A stretch of DNA of 34,468 nt from an uncultured Bacteroidales bacterium (GCA_947303715.1 CAMYYY010000032.1:1-34468), one strand, 5' to 3'; positions 13,386 through 20,532 are shown, counted from the first letter of the stretch. Made by a program: numbers and translations. Notes: generated from the sequence alone by a model not told the origin.

Positions 13386-14742
13386 GCAACTCATACACGA
13401 CGAACAGTGCGAGAGGGAAGTCATCAGCGTCCTTCTCACGAATGCCAATGCCTACAATGACAGTGCAGACCTTCTGAGTGCTGACGTGTTTTACTTTCAG
13501 CGTTATAAGATTATTTACAACGCAGTGGCTGGAGTGGGGAAAGAAGGCAACGTCCCTAATCTGGTAGCTGTCAATGCCTACCTGCAAAGTCACCCCGCAG
13601 AGGAAGTCATAGAACAGTACCAGCTTGCGCAGATAGCCGCTGCAGCCATAACGGACATAACTTTCCGTGCTAATTGTTCCCGACTGGCTGACCTATATAC
13701 CAGAAGGCGCATGTGGCAGATAGGCGTTAAACTCATGACCTCTGGCACCTCCGAAGTTGGAGAAACAGCAGTGATACGCTCATTAGCCATCGAGGAACTC
13801 CAGAAAACCGATGAAACGCCGCAGACGAGCATTGTCACGACAAAGGATGCGCTGGCCTCACTTGATGAAATTGTGAAGGCCAACCTTTCAGGCAACGTGA
13901 AAAGGGGGATTCCTACAGGCTTTCAGTATCTCGATAACAAGGGCGGGCTATGGCCTACCGATTTGGTTGTAGTAGCGGCAGAGTTCTCACAGGGTAAGAC
14001 TTCGCTTGCACTCGATATGTGTATTAACGCGGCTAAGAGAGGGTACGAAGCGGCCTTCTATTCCTTGGAGATGATGAGTAACCAGCTCGCAGCAAGGATG
14101 GCAGCCAGCGAAAGCGGCATAAGTTGTCGAACCATAATGCAGTCCCCACTCACCGATAACCAACTAAGGCAATACGATGAGGCACTCGGCAGGCTCATGG
14201 ATTTGCCAATCTTCTTCGATGAACGTTCTACCATCTCTGTCGAGCGTATCATTGCAAGCATCCGCACAATGGCTCGCAGAAAGGACGTCAAGGTGGCCTT
14301 CATCGATTATCTCCAGATACTACAGACAAACGGCAAAGAAAAAGGCCAGACGGAGGAGCAGTTTTTCGGTACGGTCGCCCGACGGCTAAAAAATTTGGCA
14401 AAGGAACTGGGTATTTGTGTTGTTCTACTCTCACAGCTTGCACGCAGCAAGGACACCACCGAGCCGAAACTTGACAGATTAAGGGGCTCTGGGCAGATAG
14501 CTGAGGCTGCGGATGTGGTGCTGTTCATCTATCGCCCCGAAGTCTACAGAAAAAAATACAGTGGCGATTACTCCAATATAGACCCTAAAGGCACGGCACA
14601 AATCACAATCGCAAAGGGAAGAAATATAGGCTATGGTTCCTTCATTTGCGGCTACGATGCCCCGACCACACATTTCTATGAGCTGACAACCATCCCAAGG
14701 CTTGAAAAGACCACCAGTATAGACGAAGAAGAACCATTCTAA
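13375..14742 (+). CDS. dnaB: Replicative DNA helicase, DnaB-like
   Basis: This 455-residue helicase starts at ATG 13375 inside the end of the upstream gene (11-nt overlap). Its N-terminal domain begins DKQLIHDEQCEREVISVLLT, as in DnaB. The RecA-like motor domain has GIPTGFQYLDNKGGLWP, a Walker A motif AEFSQGKT (about 202-209), a Walker B region VKVAFIDYLQIL, and the late motif VVLLSQLARSKD with DRLRGSGQIAEAADVV. It should unwind DNA 5'-3' at the fork during replication of the excised element. Motor and N-terminal collar are complete. Length and neighbours match phage helicases rather than the host's. Confidence 0.93.
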   Translation: MEDKQLIHDEQCEREVISVLLTNANAYNDSADLLSADVFYFQRYKIIYNAVAGVGKEGNVPNLVAVNAYLQSHPAEEVIEQYQLAQIAAAAITDITFRANCSRLADLYTRRRMWQIGVKLMTSGTSEVGETAVIRSLAIEELQKTDETPQTSIVTTKDALASLDEIVKANLSGNVKRGIPTGFQYLDNKGGLWPTDLVVVAAEFSQGKTSLALDMCINAAKRGYEAAFYSLEMMSNQLAARMAASESGISCRTIMQSPLTDNQLRQYDEALGRLMDLPIFFDERSTISVERIIASIRTMARRKDVKVAFIDYLQILQTNGKEKGQTEEQFFGTVARRLKNLAKELGICVVLLSQLARSKDTTEPKLDRLRGSGQIAEAADVVLFIYRPEVYRKKYSGDYSNIDPKGTAQITIAKGRNIGYGSFICGYDAPTTHFYELTTIPRLEKTTSIDEEEPF

Positions 14743-14758
14743 AGAAATTGAGAAAAAT

Positions 14759-15250
14759 ATGAAGATAGAACCATTCCCCGACACGTTGTCGAAAAGCAAA
14801 GCCCTCGGCACGCCCTACGTCCTAACGGAAGCGCAGGCTGAATGGTTGCGGAGGTACTATCCCGACACCTCCACACACACACTTGCAGCGTTGATGGGAT
14901 GTTCATTTCAGAGCGTCTTGCGCATCGCCAAGCGTTACGGTATAGCCAAGGACAGACAAGCGCTGCGGAAACGCCTTTCTGACATTCAACATGGGATTAT
15001 CAGGAGCGAGCGGCTGCGTGACAAATGGTGTCTTCCAAGACGGACTACTTACCATCTGCCGTGCAAGATATACACCAAACGAGAGATAAAACGCAGGTGG
15101 AAAGCCAAAAAGGAATGGGGATATATACCCGGCGACTATATCACAGAAAGGTTCATACTTTTTTACGACAAGCAGACCAACCGAAACAAGAAGTTCGAGG
15201 CTAATTCAATAAAGGCGGGATTTGAGATAAAGGAGATTAAAACAGGATAA
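14759..15250 (+). CDS. HTH protein, phage type
   Basis: The 163-residue protein has an HTH at about residues 21-70 (YVLTEAQAEWLRRYYPDTST, HTLAALMGCSFQSVLRIAKRYGI), a pattern seen in Bacteroidetes phage proteins that lie between DnaB and RusA. The second half is basic and Lys/Trp/Tyr-rich (YTKREIKRRWKAKKEWGYIPGD). It follows the helicase by 16 nt and precedes rusA by 2 nt, and probably acts in replication or DNA binding. No enzymatic motif is visible. Confidence 0.7.
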   Translation: MKIEPFPDTLSKSKALGTPYVLTEAQAEWLRRYYPDTSTHTLAALMGCSFQSVLRIAKRYGIAKDRQALRKRLSDIQHGIIRSERLRDKWCLPRRTTYHLPCKIYTKREIKRRWKAKKEWGYIPGDYITERFILFYDKQTNRNKKFEANSIKAGFEIKEIKTG

Positions 15251-15252
15251 CA

Positions 15253-15663
15253 ATGGCGGAAAAAGAATTTCGGACAGACTTACAATGGGAAACCATCAGA
15301 GGGCAGGTGCCCAGCAAGGCAAATCTGTATTTAGCCGTACCAGATTCGGCGGGAGGGCGCAGAATAATCAAGGACGAACGTGTCAGGGACTACGAGCGGA
15401 GCTTCGCCCAGCAGTGCCAGATATACAAGGACAGGCACATCAGCAGGCCGTTCAACCTTCACGCGGTTGTGTATGAATCCACGTGGAGCTACGACATAGA
15501 CAACTCCCTGAAAACTGTTCTCGACTGTATGCAGTACGTCGGTGCCATCAGCAACGACAATTTATGTATCAGCATATCGGCGCGGAAGGTCATCGACCCC
15601 AATAATCCGCGCGTCATGTACGCGATTGAAGAAACTGAACCGAGATTGTTTTCAGGCCAGTGA
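15253..15663 (+). CDS. rusA: RusA-family Holliday-junction resolvase
   Basis: The 136-residue protein fits RusA: a start with GQVPSKANLYLAV, the middle ISRPFNLHAVVYES, and the catalytic signature YDIDNSLKTVLDCMQYVGAI with Asp81, Asp83 and Lys87, followed by NDNLCISISARKVIDPNNPRV. RusA enzymes are metal-dependent dimers that cut Holliday junctions symmetrically. In phage-like elements they resolve branched replication or recombination intermediates before packaging. It is the last gene of the replication operon; a strong terminator follows 126 nt downstream. Confidence 0.93.
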   Translation: MAEKEFRTDLQWETIRGQVPSKANLYLAVPDSAGGRRIIKDERVRDYERSFAQQCQIYKDRHISRPFNLHAVVYESTWSYDIDNSLKTVLDCMQYVGAISNDNLCISISARKVIDPNNPRVMYAIEETEPRLFSGQ

Positions 15664-15789
15664 GCAGCACGTCATCCGTCATCAATGATAAATAATTGTT
15701 CTGTATATCATATTTCGTAAGGCGTCACTTCTGACGTACTTAACTCATATTTTTTGGGGATGCCAGTGCGGGAGTATAGTCATTCCGAG

Positions 15790-15820
15790 GGCTTGGGAGG
15801 TTTTGTTCCCAAGCCTTTTT
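15790..15820 (+). terminator. Terminator of the replication operon
   Basis: GGCTTGGGA (15790-15798) pairs with TCCCAAGCC (15807-15815), followed by TTTTT. It is the strongest hairpin terminator in the element. Bases 15664-15789 hold no gene. Confidence 0.93.
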
Positions 15821-15871
15821 GCGTATAAGGTAAAAAGGAAAGTTAAAAACAGAAAAAAAGCACTTGAAATC

Positions 15872-15902
15872 TTGCGTAACTACTACTATTTGTGTATCTT
15901 TG
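15872..15902 (+). promoter_or_regulatory. Promoter of the ASCH-TerS operon
   Basis: TTG (15872-15874), 20 nt, TATCTTTG (15895-15902), 24 nt before the ASCH ATG. Confidence 0.8.
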
Positions 15903-15926
15903 CAATGGTAATTAGATTATGGAGAA

Positions 15927-16292
15927 ATGACAGACAAAGTTTTGAATTTGCCGATGCGCAAGTGCTATGCCGAACAGATACTGAGCGGCGAGAAAGTAAG
16001 AGAGTACAGGCCATTCACCGACCACTGGGCGGTGCGTCTGTGCGAGTTTGACGACCCGAAAGAGCCTGACCTTGTGACGGGACTGAAACACTACGACAGG
16101 GCGCACTTCTTCCCTTACAACAAGAACTGGTGGCTCGATGTAGAGATTACGGATATTTATCTTTGCACCGTCAATCAAGATTTCATCGAAGATTTTGAAA
16201 GCGAAGTGACGGCGAAGGTAGGCGATGACATCTTTGTCATATCCCTCGGCAAGGTACTTGGCTACGATGGCATAGGTGACAGGAGGAAATGA
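15927..16292 (+). CDS. ASCH-domain protein (PUA-like fold)
   Basis: The 121-residue protein begins VLNLPMRKCYAEQILSGEKVREYR, the ASCH signature (L...y..qIlsGeK..EyR) followed by a strand-rich core (WWLDVEITDIYLC) and a final VISLGKVLGYDG. ASCH domains are small beta-barrels related to PUA that bind RNA or nucleotides; some are N4-acetylcytidine amidohydrolases. In phage-type elements the role is open. It is the first gene of the last rightward operon, which runs to the TerS-like gene. Confidence 0.78.
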   Translation: MTDKVLNLPMRKCYAEQILSGEKVREYRPFTDHWAVRLCEFDDPKEPDLVTGLKHYDRAHFFPYNKNWWLDVEITDIYLCTVNQDFIEDFESEVTAKVGDDIFVISLGKVLGYDGIGDRRK

Positions 16293-16457
16293 ACGGATTA
16301 TCTTATAAACACTAATTCACGGTAAGCAGGGGTGAAAGGAGGACAACCCGGCAAACCATCCAGCCCGGTCTTCGGAACGAGCATTATAAAGCAAGGGGAA
16401 ACCACTTGCAATAGAGAAAAGAAAGAAAGTATCATTAAACTTCAGGAGGAAAAGGAT
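16293..16457 (+). other. 165-nt untranslated segment with a stem-loop
   Basis: No gene is supported here apart from an in-frame GTG-led extension of the next gene. A hairpin GCAAG-GGG-AAA-CCA-CTTGC lies at 16391-16409. A/G-rich sequence and AGGAGG (16444-16449) lead into the next ATG. Confidence 0.4.
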
Positions 16458-16613
16458 ATGCCAGAACCTTATGCAGTAAGAATGAACAACGACGGAAGCC
16501 GCACAAAGTATTGGCGCAAAGCTGAATATCAGCGCGGCCGAATGCAGGCTTCAGCTACAGCCGCCGCACAACGAGCAGGTATCAACCGCAGAGTTGGCGG
16601 TCGCGTAGTCTAA
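16458..16613 (+). CDS. Small basic protein (51 residues)
   Basis: The start at 16458 is supported by AGGAGG (16444-16449) 8 nt upstream, rare strong Shine-Dalgarno evidence in this group. The product (MPEPYAVRMNNDGSRTKYWR at the start) is rich in Arg, Ala and Tyr and strongly positive, ending RAGINRRVGGRVV. It may bind nucleic acid. No family is recognised. It precedes the PAPS-reductase-like gene by 20 nt. Confidence 0.6.
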   Translation: MPEPYAVRMNNDGSRTKYWRKAEYQRGRMQASATAAAQRAGINRRVGGRVV

Positions 16614-16633
16614 AAAAGGAGAAGTGACGGACA

Positions 16634-17323
16634 ATGAGATTGGCAGGTAATCATATTTCTCGAATTGCATCCGTCACCGATAGGGCGGTGCTGTTCCACT
16701 CGGCTTCGGGCAAGGATAGCATCGCCCTCCTCGACTTAATGGCTCCACACTTCAAGGAGATAGTATGCGCCTATATGTATACGGTCAAGGATATGCAGCA
16801 TATCGCCAAATACATCACATGGGCGCAGAACAGATACAAGAACGCTCATTTCGTACAAATCCCCCACTACTCCGTATATACCTACATCAAGACAGGCTAC
16901 CTCGGCTGCAAGCAGAACCCACGCCAGAAGCAGTATACGCTCGAAAGCCTGACGGATGCAATCCGCCTACGATACGGCATCGAGTGGGCTTTCTTCGGCT
17001 TCAAACAATCGGACGGCATGAACAGGCGAATAATGCTGCGAACCTATGAAGATGAGGCTATCAACTTCAAAACAAAGAAGTGCTATCCTCTTTCGCAGTA
17101 CAAGAATGCCGACGTGCTGCACTACATCGAAGAACGCGGCCTCATCAGGCCAGAGGACTACGGAGGAAAGACCCGCTCGTCGGGCTGCGATGCAAGTGAC
17201 ATCAACTATCTTCTGTGGCTGGAAGCGAACTATCCCCAAGACTTGCAGCGATTATATGACATGTACCCGATGGCTGAACGAATAATGTTTGAACACAAGA
17301 GGAATGAAGATAAAGCAGAGTGA
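16634..17323 (+). CDS. PAPS-reductase-like (PP-loop) protein
   Basis: The 229-residue protein has the PP-loop ATP-pyrophosphatase motif FHSASGKDSIALLDL at residues 21-35 and the later PAPS-reductase pattern GYLGCKQNPR, FFGFKQSDGMNRRIML and SSGCDASDINYLLWLEANYP. Related phage proteins occur beside ParB/Srx-like proteins and are often annotated as phosphoadenosine phosphosulfate reductase or DndC-like. Such enzymes activate a substrate with ATP, for example for sulfur transfer. It overlaps the ParB-like start by 20 nt, so the two are likely co-translated. A role in DNA modification or gene activation (as proposed for IbrA/IbrB) is inference. Confidence 0.8.
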   Translation: MRLAGNHISRIASVTDRAVLFHSASGKDSIALLDLMAPHFKEIVCAYMYTVKDMQHIAKYITWAQNRYKNAHFVQIPHYSVYTYIKTGYLGCKQNPRQKQYTLESLTDAIRLRYGIEWAFFGFKQSDGMNRRIMLRTYEDEAINFKTKKCYPLSQYKNADVLHYIEERGLIRPEDYGGKTRSSGCDASDINYLLWLEANYPQDLQRLYDMYPMAERIMFEHKRNEDKAE

Positions 17324-17972
17324 AACAAGAGAGGTTATGCGCAGTCAGCTACACGCCCAGCCCTACAATCCGAAAAAGCACACCGACAGGCAGGTGGACG
17401 GGCAGAAAAAGAACATCCGCACTTTCGGTTATCTGGGCGGAATCGTGTGGAACGAGCGGACGGGTAATCTCATCGACGGCCATCGCAGGCTGAAAGCTCT
17501 TGACCAGCTTAACAAGTACGACGGTACAAGTGACTATCCTGTCAAGGTTGAGGTCGTAGACTTCGACGAGAAGCAGGAAAAGGAGCAAATGACCTACATG
17601 GCTTTGGGCTCCACACGCCCCGACTACGAAATGATTGCCGAATACCTGCCCGACATCGACTACCAGCTCGCAGGGATAGAACCCTACGACCTCGCCCAGA
17701 TTGAGAGCTTCCTGCCACAGCAGCCCGCAGCCATTGAGACCATCGACGACTTCTTAGAACCCGAACCGACGCACGAAGAAAAGAAAACTGCAGTCAAGGA
17801 GGCCAAAAAAGAGGCTCAACTCCGAGCCGTCGAGAACTGGCAGAATGTGCAGGCATATATCACCATATCCTTTGCCGATGCAGAAGAAAAGCGAATGTTC
17901 TGCGACATCGCAGGATTGAAGGAGGGTGATATGTTCATCGCAGGCAAGGATATTTTAGACATGATACAATAA
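17304..17972 (+). CDS. ParB/Srx N-terminal-domain protein
   Basis: ATG 17304 is preferred because it leaves only a 20-nt overlap with the PAPS-like gene; 17289 is also possible. The 222-residue protein has the ParB/sulfiredoxin-like core: LHAQPYNPKKHTDRQVDGQK, then FGYLGGIVWNERTGNLIDGH with the DGHRR box, and later the partner-type segment VKVEVVDFDEKQEKEQMTYM. ParB-fold proteins of this type bind or cut DNA and hydrolyse CTP or ATP; in phages they pair with PAPS-reductase-like and TerS genes. It lies between those two genes here. No ParA is present, so partitioning is unlikely. Confidence 0.82.
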   Translation: MKIKQSETREVMRSQLHAQPYNPKKHTDRQVDGQKKNIRTFGYLGGIVWNERTGNLIDGHRRLKALDQLNKYDGTSDYPVKVEVVDFDEKQEKEQMTYMALGSTRPDYEMIAEYLPDIDYQLAGIEPYDLAQIESFLPQQPAAIETIDDFLEPEPTHEEKKTAVKEAKKEAQLRAVENWQNVQAYITISFADAEEKRMFCDIAGLKEGDMFIAGKDILDMIQ

Positions 17973-18007
17973 ACAGAATCAGACACCTATAACGCGCACA
18001 CACGAAT

Positions 18008-18412
18008 ATGACTCCACCATTAGAGAGATTTCAAGAGGCTATGGATAAGGCAGGCGGCAACGTCTCAGCCGTGGCAAGGGCTTTCGGGGTAAGACGGTGT
18101 ACCGTCTACGAATGGCTGAAAATCCCTGAATACAAACAGGTGCTTGACGATGCAAGGGGCAGCTTCTTAGACGAAGCCCTCACATCGGCAAGGATTCTTG
18201 TCAGGGGCATCCCCGACATACAGAACGGCAAGCAGGTGGGGTGGATAACCCCTCCCGATTCAGGCATGACACGGTACATCCTTGGCACGCTCGGACGCAA
18301 TGAGGGATTTGGTGAACACATTGACGTTACTACCAAAGGAGAGAATATCACAAGAGTGATGACCCCAGAGGATGCAAGGTCGTATCTTGCCAAACTGGAG
18401 GAGGAATACTAA
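18008..18412 (+). CDS. Terminase-small-subunit-like protein
   Basis: The 134-residue protein begins with an HTH (FQEAMDKAGGNVSAVARAFGV, RRCTVYEWLKIPEYKQVLDD at about residues 8-48) followed by a helical segment (EALTSARILVRGI) and a C-terminal part with GMTRYILGTLGRNEGFGEH. This is the small-terminase organisation, in which the N-terminal HTH reads the packaging site and the oligomer guides the large subunit. No TerL follows; the element ends within 250 bp. In PICI satellites a solitary TerS redirects a helper phage's packaging enzyme to the satellite genome. A different HTH regulator is the main alternative. Confidence 0.62.
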   Translation: MTPPLERFQEAMDKAGGNVSAVARAFGVRRCTVYEWLKIPEYKQVLDDARGSFLDEALTSARILVRGIPDIQNGKQVGWITPPDSGMTRYILGTLGRNEGFGEHIDVTTKGENITRVMTPEDARSYLAKLEEEY

Positions 18413-18447
18413 GCTCTATAAATAATTACCCATACGTTTTAGAGTGT

Positions 18448-18490
18448 GGGGGAGAGACGTTCATTCAGATGTTTCTCCCCTTTTATTTTG
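18448..18490 (+). terminator. Terminator after the TerS-like gene
   Basis: GGGGAGA (18449-18455) pairs with TCTCCCC (18474-18480), extended inwards by GACGT/ATGTT pairs, and is followed by TTTTATTTTG. It closes the last operon. Confidence 0.9.
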
Positions 18491-18517
18491 TCGTTTCATT
18501 TCTTTTGCTTACCTTTG
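18487..18517 (+). promoter_or_regulatory. Outward promoter at the element's right end
   Basis: TTTG (18487-18490), 19 nt, TACCTTTG (18510-18517): a full consensus promoter with no gene of the element after it, only an 11-codon frame (18530-18565). It points across attR; in the excised circle it would point into the integrase gene. Confidence 0.7.
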
Positions 18518-18567
18518 CACCATCAGGCCATGAAAAAGCAAAGAAAAAACAAAAAATCGCCGTGAAA

Positions 18568-18585
18568 CGGAACAATAACGGAACA
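18568..18585 (+). other. Right arm-type integrase site (candidate)
   Basis: Identical to 5020-5037 (CGGAACAATAACGGAACA) and in the same orientation, 58 bp inside attR. Confidence 0.65.
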
Positions 18586-18590
18586 GAAAG

Positions 18591-18628
18591 GCAAACAAAA
18601 AGAGCCTAACCCAATAAGAATTAGACCC
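18591..18628 (-). terminator. Element-supplied terminator for tRNA-Pro
   Basis: On the minus strand GGGTCTAA (18628-18621) pairs with TTAGGCTC (18609-18602), including two wobble pairs, followed by TTTTTGTTTG. It lies 17 nt beyond the tRNA 3' end and would take over from the displaced hairpin at 4834-4870. Confidence 0.6.
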
Positions 18629-18642
18629 TTACACTAATTATG

Positions 18643-18668
18643 ATGTCGGAAAGAGGCGACTCGAACGC
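18643..18668. other. attR: 3' end of tRNA-Pro
   Basis: The same 26 bp as attL (4874-4899). The right copy keeps the tRNA gene intact, as is usual for elements that integrate in tRNA genes. Confidence 0.93.
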
Positions 18669-18718
18669 CCGACCCCTACGTCCCGAACGTAGTGCGCTAC
18701 CAACTGCGCTACTTTCCG
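18646..18718 (-). tRNA. tRNA-Pro (anticodon CGG)
   Basis: A 73-nt cloverleaf on the minus strand: acceptor CGGAAAG/CTTTCCG, D arm GCGC-AGTTGGTA-GCGC, anticodon arm CTACG-TTCGGGA-CGTAG with CGG in the anticodon position, and T arm GGGCG-TTCGAGT-CGCCT, with discriminator A and no encoded CCA. Its 3' end is the integration target of the element. Confidence 0.97.
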
Positions 18719-18728
18719 AATGCGGCTG

Positions 18729-18759
18729 CAAAGGTAGTGCAAACCGAGAGAAATACAAA
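18729..18759 (-). promoter_or_regulatory. Promoter of tRNA-Pro
   Basis: Minus strand: TTTG (18759-18756), 19 nt, TACCTTTG (18736-18729), 10 nt before the tRNA. Its spacer carries the word CTCGGTTTGCAC seen in other promoters in this window. Confidence 0.85.
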
Positions 18760-18875
18760 ATAAAAAGTGATTTATTTTTATTTCCGAGGTGCAGCCTACC
18801 TAAAACCACAAGTTAAAGGTAGTGCAAACTGAGAGAATTACAAAATAAATCTGCATTTATTTTTATTTCCGAGGT
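18729..18875 (-). repeat. Tandem promoter-bearing repeat upstream of tRNA-Pro
   Basis: Two near-copies in tandem, at about 18729-18791 and 18814-18873. On the minus strand each has CACCTCGGAAATAAAAATAAAT followed by TTTGTAwTTCTCTC, GTTTGCAC and TACCTTTr. The distal copy ends TACCTTTA and is probably inactive. The same layout recurs at 20389-20505 and 26463-26577. Confidence 0.75.
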
Positions 18876-19000
18876 GAAAGCTTTCCCAAAAAAGGAAGAA
18901 AAAAAGTCCCCTCAAAAGCGATATTCTGCCTAAAAAAGCGAAGTTTTTTGAAGGAGAAAGACGTTTTTCAGCGCCTTGATGCAAAAAAATATGGAAAACG

Positions 19001-19032
19001 TTTGGGCAAAAGAAAAAAATGCCCTACCTTTG
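19001..19032 (+). promoter_or_regulatory. Promoter of tRNA-Phe
   Basis: TTTG (19001-19004), 20 nt, TACCTTTG (19025-19032), 38 nt before the tRNA. Confidence 0.85.
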
Positions 19033-19070
19033 CACCCGCTTTGTGAGAAACAAGCGAAAAAACCAAGTTT

Positions 19071-19143
19071 GGTACCATAGCTCAGTTGGTAGAGCATCGG
19101 ACTGAAAATCCGTGTGTCCCTGGTTCGAATCCCGGTGGTACCA
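19071..19143 (+). tRNA. tRNA-Phe (anticodon GAA)
   Basis: A 73-nt cloverleaf: acceptor GGTACCA/TGGTACC, D arm GCTC-AGTTGGTA-GAGC, anticodon arm CGGA-CTGAAAA-TCCG with GAA in the anticodon position, T arm with GGTTCGAATCC, and discriminator A. CCA is not encoded. Confidence 0.97.
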
Positions 19144-19147
19144 CAGC

Positions 19148-19185
19148 AGAAGAGAGGATGTTTCGACACCCTCTCTTCTCTCTTT
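19148..19185 (+). terminator. Terminator of tRNA-Phe
   Basis: AGAAGAGAGG (19148-19157) pairs with CCTCTCTTCT (19170-19179) around a short loop with TTCG, followed by CTCTTTT. Confidence 0.88.
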
Positions 19186-19289
19186 TCCCACCAAAATATG
19201 TTATTAAACATATTGCCGAAAGATACTATAATTAAAAAATTTACGTTATCTTAGTAGCCGAAATAAACGAACCTAATCCAAACGTGTGT

Positions 19290-20375
19290 ATGAGCGCAAA
19301 TCATAATTACCTTGTCATCATGGCCGGAGGCATCGGAAGCCGTTTCTGGCCCTTAAGCCGCATGAGCGTGCCGAAACAGTTCATCGATTTCTTTGCCACA
19401 GGAAAGACGCTGCTTCGTCAGACCTACGAACGCTTTCTGAAAATTGTCCCTGCCGATCATATCATCATTTCCACCAACCTCGCGTACATGGAGCTGGTAC
19501 AGGAGCAACTGCCCGAAGTGGACCCCCAGAACATCCTGCGCGAGCCAGCCTTCAGGGGCACGGCACCCAGCGTGGCGCTGGCGGCCTACTATCTACGCAC
19601 CATTGACCCAGAGGCTAACATCGTGATGGCGCCTGCAGACCAATATATCGTGAACGAGGAGGCTTTCTGCGCCGATATGCTGCGGGCTCTCGACTATACA
19701 GCCACGCATCCCCACCTCGTGACGCTCGGCATCAAGCCCACGCACCCAGAAACACGCTATGGCTACATCCAGGTGGATGAGGAACGCCCTGCCGACGGCT
19801 TCTGCAAGATAAAGACGTTTACTGAGAAGCCTCAGCCGGAGTTTGCGCGCATCTTCACGGAAAGCGGTGAGTTCTACTGGAATACAGGTCTTTTCATCTG
19901 GAGGGCACAGACGATTATCGACACCATGCACACGCTGCTGCCAGACATGATGACGCAGTTTGACCGCGTGTTCAAAGAATATCGCACCCGTGACGAACGT
20001 CGCGAGGAACTCTATCGCTGCTACGAATCGTTCATCCATATCTCCATCGACTATGCCGTCATCGAGAAAGCGCCGAATATGTACATGCTCTCGGGCTCGT
20101 ATGGATGGATGGATATCGGACGTTGGGAGGACGTCTGGCAGGAGTCGGCAAAGGATACGCACGGCAACGTCGTGCATAGCGGAAACTGCGAGCTCTACGA
20201 CTGCCGGAACAACCTCATCATCCTGCCTGACAATAAAAAGACCATTATCCAAGGGCTTGACGGGTACTTCTTCTGCGCGACGGACGACATTGTGGTTATC
20301 TGCCCCCTGGATGAGAAGAATATCCGCCATTTCCGCACCGACCTCCAGACAAAAGGCGAAGAAGGGCTGATGTGA
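19290..20375 (+). CDS. manC: Mannose-1-phosphate guanylyltransferase
   Basis: The 361-residue enzyme makes GDP-mannose from GTP and mannose-1-phosphate, the donor for mannose- or fucose-containing glycans. It opens with the nucleotidyltransferase motif VIMAGGIGSRFWPLSR and SVPKQF (residues about 10-31). Then come LREPAFRGTAPSVALAA, the acidic metal site MAPADQYI and GYIQVDEER/FTEKP, and late on SIDYAVIEKA and GWMDIGRW. It has the short form, without the C-terminal phosphomannose isomerase domain of bifunctional enzymes. ATG 19290 is preferred to the GTG six bases upstream. It lies before the phosphonate locus, so GDP-mannose may feed the same surface glycan, which is inference. Confidence 0.93.
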   Translation: MSANHNYLVIMAGGIGSRFWPLSRMSVPKQFIDFFATGKTLLRQTYERFLKIVPADHIIISTNLAYMELVQEQLPEVDPQNILREPAFRGTAPSVALAAYYLRTIDPEANIVMAPADQYIVNEEAFCADMLRALDYTATHPHLVTLGIKPTHPETRYGYIQVDEERPADGFCKIKTFTEKPQPEFARIFTESGEFYWNTGLFIWRAQTIIDTMHTLLPDMMTQFDRVFKEYRTRDERREELYRCYESFIHISIDYAVIEKAPNMYMLSGSYGWMDIGRWEDVWQESAKDTHGNVVHSGNCELYDCRNNLIILPDNKKTIIQGLDGYFFCATDDIVVICPLDEKNIRHFRTDLQTKGEEGLM

Positions 20376-20388
20376 TATTTCCTTTTTG

Positions 20389-20505
20389 TTTGTTTTCTCA
20401 CTCGGCTTGCACCACTTTTATCGGGGGGCCATACCTCGTTTTAGGTACTCTCACGCGGAAAAAACGAAATAATTTTGGTTTTTCACTCGCTTACTCGTAC
20501 CTTTG
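20389..20505 (+). repeat. Tandem promoter-bearing repeat upstream of the phosphonate locus
   Basis: A decayed promoter unit (TTTG at 20389-20392, 20 nt with CTCGGCTTGCAC, CACTTTTA at 20413-20420) is followed by TTTTAGGTACTCTCACGCGG. A complete unit comes next: TTTG at 20474-20477, 20 nt, TACCTTTG at 20498-20505. The second unit is the likely promoter of the gene starting at 20533. Confidence 0.75.
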
Positions 20506-20532
20506 TCGTTTCAATGGAAAAATGAATGTTGC

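Larger units (their letters stand above)
4874..18668. mobile_element. 13.8-kb tRNA-Pro-integrated element, candidate phage satellite (PICI-like)
   Basis: The element is bounded by perfect 26-bp direct repeats, with the integrase at the left end. It carries regulators, a toxin-antitoxin pair, a replication module (DUF6291 protein, DnaB-like helicase, RusA) and a TerS-like gene as its only packaging gene. The A/T-richer sequence and many small overlapping genes set it apart from the flanks. It lacks a large terminase, portal, capsid, tail, lysis, relaxase and mating genes, so it can be neither a complete phage nor a conjugative element. Two copies of an 18-bp arm-type repeat near the two ends suggest both ends are intact rather than deleted. 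A degraded prophage remains possible. Confidence 0.8.

Noticed and set aside
16293..16457. Riboswitch or retron RNA
   Set aside because: Only one modest hairpin is seen, and no reverse transcriptase or known aptamer pattern is present.
17304..17972. Plasmid-type partition protein
   Set aside because: There is no ParA partner or parS-like array; the context with PAPS-reductase-like and TerS-like genes fits phage ParB-fold proteins better.
18530..18565. An 11-codon gene after the outward promoter
   Set aside because: Too short and Lys-rich from A-rich DNA; no ribosome-binding evidence. Kept only as context for the promoter.
4874..18668. Integrative conjugative or mobilizable element
   Set aside because: No relaxase, coupling protein or mating genes; replication and TerS-like genes point to a phage relationship instead.
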